Assembly: GCA_030641665.1 (NCBI GenBank) | Contig: DAOWHA010000016.1 | Span: 1-6,938 of the forward strand | Length of the DNA stretch: 6,938 nt | DNA from: JAGLTA01 sp023142625 | Lineage (GTDB): Bacteria; Patescibacteriota; Patescibacteriia; JAACEG01 | Direction of reading: 5' to 3' | Shown here: positions 5,324-6,938 of the stretch, piece by piece | Layout: every line of letters starts with the position of its first letter | Position numbering within the stretch: position 1 is the first letter of the stretch | Program-made: the position numbers and the translations under genes | The notes under the pieces: model-generated | Told to the model about the DNA's origin: nothing | What the model saw: the letters and a program-made list of their open reading frames with translations, nothing else | The model's database searches: none

Positions 5324-5521
5324 TTAAAACTGCGCGATCAGCCGTTTAATAGTTTTCGCGTCGGCTTTATTCATAATCTTTTTATCGCGGCGCTTATTGC
5401 GCGTGGTATTTCCCCGCTCTTGAGAATTGAAATGATCCTGCCCAGCTGTTCTCTTAATAATTTTTTTCTTTTTTGTGAGCTTAAATCTCTTCGCTGCCGC
5501 TTTGTTTGTTTTTAATTTCAT
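5324..5521 (-). CDS. rpmI: 50S ribosomal protein L35
   Basis: A 65-residue, strongly basic protein of normal L35 length. MKLKTNKAAAKRFKLTKKKKI (1-21) corresponds to the family's MKTHRGAAKRFK start. The middle has AGQDHFNSQERGNTTRNKRRDK (26-47), and the end NKADAKTIKRLIAQF (51-65) matches the usual S-KADAKRIKRLLP tail. It starts at ATG 5519-5521, 24 bases after infC, and belongs to the conserved infC-rpmI-rplT order. No Shine-Dalgarno is visible. Downstream it is separated from rplT by repeats (5055-5292). Confidence 0.95.
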   Translation of the reverse strand: MKLKTNKAAAKRFKLTKKKKIIKRTAGQDHFNSQERGNTTRNKRRDKKIMNKADAKTIKRLIAQF

Positions 5522-5545
5522 TTTTTTATTATATCTATTTCGTAA

Positions 5546-6100
5546 TTAGTTTTTTTTATAAACAATAATGGCTGACAGCCGCCCGCCTTGCGCTTTTATC
5601 GGCTGTTCGGTTATAATGCTGTATTTTTCATCTTTTAATTCCTCTATAAAATCCCTGATTATCTGAAAAGCTAAATCCGTATGCTGCCGCTCTCTGCCCT
5701 TAAGGACTAATTCTATTTTTACTTTATTGCCATCTAAAAGAAAATCTTTCGCTTTTTTCGCGCGAAAATCCAAATCATGCTTGCCGATTCTAAAAGAGAG
5801 TTTTATTGTTTTTGTCTCCGCTTTTTTCTGCTGCGCTCTCTGTTTTCTCGCGTCTTTCTGCTTTTTATACTGCATTTTGCCGTAATCCAAAATTTTAGCA
5901 ATCGGAGGATCCTCTTTCGGTGAGACTTCAACTAATGACAAATTTTTTTTACGCGCCATTTCTATCGCTTCCGCGGTATCTATAATTCCGATAAATTTTC
6001 CGCTGTCGTCAATCAATTGCACCTTTGGCGCAAAAATTTTATTATCAACTCTGAATTTTTTTTGAACTATTTTTTTTGATTTTTTTCTAGTATAACGCAT
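5546..6100 (-). CDS. infC: Translation initiation factor IF-3
   Basis: IF-3 binds the 30S subunit, keeps 50S from joining too early and checks start-codon and initiator-tRNA selection. At 184 residues the protein is full length. The N-domain runs from KKFRVDNKIFAPKVQLID (14-31) through GIIDTAEAIEMARKKNLSLVEVS (38-60). The signature LDYGKMQYKKQK (71-82) leads into a lysine-rich linker. The C-domain begins near KTIKLSFRIGKHDLDFRAKK (97-116) and ends with GRLSAIIVYKK. The start here is a normal ATG (6098-6100), not the AUU used for autoregulation in enterobacteria. It is the first gene of the ribosomal operon. Its leader contains twin palindromes (6131-6196) and no obvious promoter or Shine-Dalgarno. 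Confidence 0.97.
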   Translation of the reverse strand: MRYTRKKSKKIVQKKFRVDNKIFAPKVQLIDDSGKFIGIIDTAEAIEMARKKNLSLVEVSPKEDPPIAKILDYGKMQYKKQKDARKQRAQQKKAETKTIKLSFRIGKHDLDFRAKKAKDFLLDGNKVKIELVLKGRERQHTDLAFQIIRDFIEELKDEKYSIITEQPIKAQGGRLSAIIVYKKN

Positions 6101-6130
6101 TGATTAAATTTAATTTTAATTTTCGCATTA

Positions 6131-6196
6131 TGGCAGTCTCCGATAGGGACTGCCACATTCGGCATAATCGTCGCAGTCCCTATCGGAGACTGCGAC
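6131..6196. repeat. Twin hairpins with complementary loops upstream of infC
   Basis: The first hairpin has arms TGGCAGTC (6131-6138) and GACTGCCA (6148-6155) with loop TCCGATAGG. The second has arms GTCGCAGTC (6170-6178) and GACTGCGAC (6188-6196) with loop CCTATCGGA. The two nine-base loops are exact reverse complements. Overall 6133-6153 and 6173-6193 form a perfect 21-bp inverted repeat. RNA could therefore fold either as two local hairpins or as one long stem. The closest edge lies 30 bases upstream of the infC start on the minus strand. It has no T-run and is not a terminator; it may be a mobile palindrome or a leader structure. Confidence 0.8.
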
Positions 6197-6221
6197 GGGG
6201 CGGATTCAGGATGACAAATTT

Positions 6222-6250
6222 GTTTTAACAATTTTTTTGTAAAAATTTTT
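6222..6250 (+). repeat. ACAATTTTTTTGT motif, copy downstream of the receiver-like gene
   Basis: The plus strand reads TTTTAACAATTTTTTTGTA then AAAATTTTT, closely matching 5055-5083. It is inverted relative to 6681-6710, so the two copies flank the gene at 6315-6650. Just inside it is AAGGAGG (6255-6261), which on the gene's strand is CCTCCTT, the exact complement of that gene's Shine-Dalgarno. Confidence 0.75.
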
Positions 6251-6267
6251 AATTAAGGAGGTTGGAT

Positions 6268-6316
6268 AAATTGCGAAACGAATTTTAAAAACTTCACTTC
6301 GCAATTTACTTTTTTT
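6268..6316 (+). terminator. Terminator-like hairpin, T-run on the plus strand
   Basis: A perfect 10-bp stem AAATTGCGAA (6268-6277) / TTCGCAATTT (6298-6307) encloses a 20-base loop and is followed on the plus strand by a run of seven T (6310-6316). On the minus strand, where the neighbouring gene ends at 6315, the stem is followed by ATCCAACC instead, so it is a poor terminator for that gene except in the sense of a 3' stabilising hairpin. No plus-strand gene is visible to use it. Confidence 0.5.
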
Positions 6317-6650
6317 ATTCTTTAAATATTAAATCCAGAACCGTCTGAATTGCCTTTTTTTCGTCTTTAACATAAAAAAAATTTTCACCAACATCACTGT
6401 CAATAAAATTTTTAATCTGTTCAACCTTATAAGTAGGCGAAAAGACAAGAACTACCTTTGATTTCTTTACCATCTTTTTGATGGCGTCCAATTGTTCGGG
6501 CGGAATTTGAGCATTTATGACTACAATTTCTTGACCTGTATAGACCTCAACTCCTCGCTTAACAGATGTCTCCAATAAAGGAATCAAAAACCATTCATAA
6601 ACTTTCTCAAAAATATTCGGGTCTTCCTCAATTATCAAAATTCTTTCCAT
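6315..6650 (-). CDS. Receiver-like (degenerate CheY-fold) protein, 111 aa
   Basis: Not firmly identified. The layout fits a single response-regulator receiver domain: strand 1 RILIIEED (3-10) ending in the acidic cluster E8/E9/D10; strand 3 EIVVINAQIPP (41-51); strand 4 KVVLVFSPT (65-73) with the Ser/Thr position; strand 5 FFYVKDE (91-97) with K95 where the conserved lysine would be; and a final helix. The site that normally holds the phosphorylated aspartate reads N46, so if the alignment is right it cannot be phosphorylated conventionally. There is no output domain and no kinase gene nearby. The start at ATG 6648-6650 has the best Shine-Dalgarno in the window, and AT-rich repeats flank the gene on both sides. 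The gene is certain; the fold is moderately likely. Confidence 0.8.
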   Translation of the reverse strand: MERILIIEEDPNIFEKVYEWFLIPLLETSVKRGVEVYTGQEIVVINAQIPPEQLDAIKKMVKKSKVVLVFSPTYKVEQIKNFIDSDVGENFFYVKDEKKAIQTVLDLIFKE

Positions 6651-6658
6651 TTCCTTTT

Positions 6659-6665
6659 CCTCCTT
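6659..6665 (-). promoter_or_regulatory. Shine-Dalgarno of the receiver-like gene
   Basis: AAGGAGG lies 8 bases before the ATG at 6650. It is the only strong ribosome-binding site I see; the other six complete genes start after A/T-rich leaders without one. Its exact complement CCTCCTT occurs in the same transcript just after the gene (6255-6261). Confidence 0.85.
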
Positions 6666-6680
6666 TTATTTGCGTTAGTA

Positions 6681-6710
6681 AAAAAAATTTATACAAAAAA
6701 ATTGTCAAAG
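6681..6710 (-). repeat. ACAATTTTTTTGT motif upstream of the receiver-like gene
   Basis: Identical over 30 bases to 5101-5130. On the minus strand it begins CTTTGACAATTTTTTTGTA and contains TATAAA (6688-6693), which could be a -10 with a weak -35 TTTGGA 17 bases upstream (6711-6716). If so, transcription would start about 35 bases before the ATG. The TTGACA inside the motif is too close to TATAAA to be its -35. Promoter function is possible, not shown. Confidence 0.7.
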
Positions 6711-6729
6711 TCCAAATGTATAATCTCAC

Positions 6730-6886
6730 TGTCTTTGCGAGGAAATGAACGAGTGAAACGAGTGAGGTGCGACGAAGCAATCCCGTTGCTGGACGAATAA
6801 AACTATAATTATAGATTTATCCGCTCAGTAATGAGATTGCTTCGTCGCTCATTCCGCTATCGCTACATTCGCTCCTCGCAAAGACA
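6730..6886. repeat. Palindromic MITE-like element, copy 2 (157 bp)
   Basis: It has the same 12-bp terminal inverted repeats (6730-6741 and 6875-6886) as copy 1. Its body matches copy 1 in the opposite orientation, including exact stretches of 24-25 bases around the centre (TATAATTATA) and TCAGTAATGAGATTGCTTCG. The left arm carries GAACGAGTGAAACGAGTGAG; the right arm diverges and is longer than in copy 1. No target-site duplication is clear. It lies between the receiver-like gene's upstream region and a tRNA at the window edge. Confidence 0.85.
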
Positions 6887-6921
6887 AGTGTTCTTGTGTT
6901 TAAATGCTTAAATGCTCTCTG

Positions 6922-6938
6922 TGGAGATGAGGGGATTC
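6922..6938 (-). tRNA. 3' end of a tRNA cut by the window edge
   Basis: The minus strand reads GAATCCCCTCATCTCCA. This fits the end of a T-loop (GAAT), a T-stem strand CCCCT, an acceptor strand CATCTCC and discriminator A. The acceptor strand is identical to that of tRNA-Ala(GGC), including U70, so another alanine tRNA is plausible, but the anticodon is outside the window. CCA is not encoded. Confidence 0.6.

Noticed and set aside
5167..5349. Plus-strand open frame of 60 codons in the rpmI-rplT gap
   Set aside because: It runs through the palindromic repeat and into rpmI; no protein features.
6566..6748. Plus-strand open frame of 60 codons
   Set aside because: It spans the receiver-like gene's start, its ribosome-binding site and repeats; no support.
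5101..6886. CRISPR array
   Set aside because: Repeats occur only as two distant palindromic copies with no regular spacers and no cas genes.

Overview
The window is AT-rich DNA with every recognisable protein gene on the minus strand. It suggests a small-genome, uncultured bacterium, most likely of the Candidate Phyla Radiation (Patescibacteria). The reasons are short genes, almost no Shine-Dalgarno sequences, tRNAs without an encoded CCA, a DUF4143 ATPase, a short 119-residue hypothetical protein of a kind I associate with these genomes, and many interspersed palindromic repeats. This placement is inference; no rRNA or phylogenetic marker was compared. The standard genetic code fits: the visible stops are TAA or TAG, and no gene needs UGA to be read through.

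Read in the direction of transcription (high to low coordinates), the right edge holds the 3' tip of a tRNA, then a palindromic repeat of about 157 bp. Next comes a 111-residue protein resembling a degenerate response-regulator receiver, the only gene here with a strong Shine-Dalgarno. The conserved translation operon infC-rpmI-rplT follows, but a second copy of the palindromic repeat separates rpmI from rplT. A strong terminator closes that unit.

A good sigma-70-type promoter then starts a unit of tRNA genes plus gatC and gatA, which encode two subunits of the Glu/Asp-tRNA amidotransferase. gatB is not in the window. Further on is an AAA ATPase/DUF4143 gene with its own tandem promoter signals, the 119-residue hypothetical gene, and uppP (undecaprenyl-diphosphatase), which runs off the left edge.

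The most unusual feature is the tRNA locus at 4322-4544. A complete tRNA-Ala(GGC) gene lies inside the D-loop of a second tRNA, which reads best as tRNA-Ile(GAT). The inner tRNA is mounted on a 14-bp helix. The outer tRNA's T-loop is also interrupted, by two back-to-back hairpins whose loops are complementary, and its anticodon loop has one extra base. All four stems of the outer tRNA still pair completely, and the promoter is placed to begin transcription at the outer tRNA's first base. It is therefore either a fragmented but functional tRNA or a pseudogene decayed in a strikingly structure-preserving way.

The second theme is paired palindromes. Twin hairpins with complementary loops also lie upstream of infC. 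An AT-rich motif (core ACAATTTTTTTGT) occurs four times as two inverted pairs. One pair encloses the receiver-like gene and could pair its 5' and 3' untranslated regions, including its Shine-Dalgarno.
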